Below are positions 14,247 through 14,440 of a stretch of DNA of 14,440 nucleotides, piece by piece. Position numbers and translations under genes: made by a program. The stretch is from a bacterium (GTDB lineage Bacteria; Zixibacteria; MSB-5A5; GN15; FEB-12): assembly GCA_030668045.1 (NCBI GenBank), contig DAOUUR010000014.1:1-14440 (forward strand), given 5' to 3'. The notes beneath the pieces are model-generated. The model saw nothing but the letters and a program-made list of their open reading frames with translations, made no database searches and was not told the origin of the DNA. Within the stretch, counting starts at the first letter, position 1; each line of letters opens with the position of its first letter.

Positions 14247-14440
14247 CGGGAAGGCCAAAATACGGCTTTGAGCGAAAATTCACTCTGGGGTCGATCCAGC
14301 TCGAACACCGTAGTCGAGTTCTGGCACTTACCACATGACGGATCTGACTGGAGTCCTATATCGCCGCGCAAAAGCGTATGCATTCAATTGACTTGTCTGT
14401 GCCCATTCCACTCGTCTTTTGTGAACTTCCGGAAGAAGGC

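Larger units (their letters stand above)
13700..14440. other. Long non-coding stretch upstream of the kinase
   Basis: No convincing gene is seen on either strand in these ~740 bp. The longest frame (13726-13920, plus) is low-complexity, lacks a ribosome site and resembles nothing known to me. The region should contain the kinase promoter, but I find no good hexamer pair close to 13699. It also holds the dyad at 13815-13828 and the phased repeats at 14162-14246. No tRNA, rRNA, CRISPR or insertion-sequence end is recognisable. It may also serve a gene beyond the right edge. Confidence 0.6.

Noticed and set aside
14326..14440. Tail of a gene entering from the right on the minus strand
   Set aside because: One minus-strand frame stays open for about 36 codons from the edge before a stop, but this is too short and without recognisable motif to support a gene.

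Overview
The window looks like chromosomal DNA of an environmental, respiratory (probably anaerobic), diderm bacterium. It encodes large multiheme c-type cytochromes, System II cytochrome c maturation, a predicted lipoprotein and a hybrid histidine kinase. The style of the cytochromes (paired CXXCH motifs, 'CHNPH'/'GPHGS' strings) recalls Geobacter-like Desulfobacterota and FCB-group lineages such as Zixibacteria. No marker gene fixes the taxon, so this is inference.

Left block, 1-9197, plus strand, six tightly packed genes. (1) The 3' part of a giant surface protein: six complete and one partial ~125-residue beta-type repeats, then a C-terminal module with 12 canonical CXXCH heme sites and two oddly spaced ones. 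It is open at the left edge. (2) ResB and (3) CcsA, the two halves of the System II heme-attachment machine. (4) A predicted NHL beta-propeller lipoprotein. (5) A small three-helix membrane protein with conserved-looking histidines. (6) A B12-binding-domain radical SAM enzyme of the BchE-like type. The intergenic gaps are 15 bp or less and three junctions overlap, so this reads as one operon for making, displaying and perhaps modifying an extracellular electron-transfer cytochrome.

Middle, 9198-10994, minus strand. A secreted seven-heme-site cytochrome (five CXXCH, two CX3CH) ends directly against the stop codon of the radical SAM gene. After a 261-bp spacer comes a secreted, membrane-anchored PEGA-domain protein with a charged helical tail, with its own sigma70-like promoter candidate.

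Right, 11318-13699, minus strand: a membrane hybrid histidine kinase (periplasmic sensor, HAMP, PAS, HisKA, HATPase, receiver) with no DNA-binding partner in view. The last ~740 bp hold no convincing gene. They contain a small dyad near the kinase and a notable cluster of helically phased short direct repeats at 14162-14246.

The strongest candidate for something new is the cytochrome locus as a whole. Two cytochromes carry unusual heme-motif spacings (CXCH, CX3CH twice, CX6CH) beside a private ResB/CcsA pair and a BchE-like radical SAM enzyme. This suggests dedicated maturation of atypical hemes, a hypothesis that can be tested.
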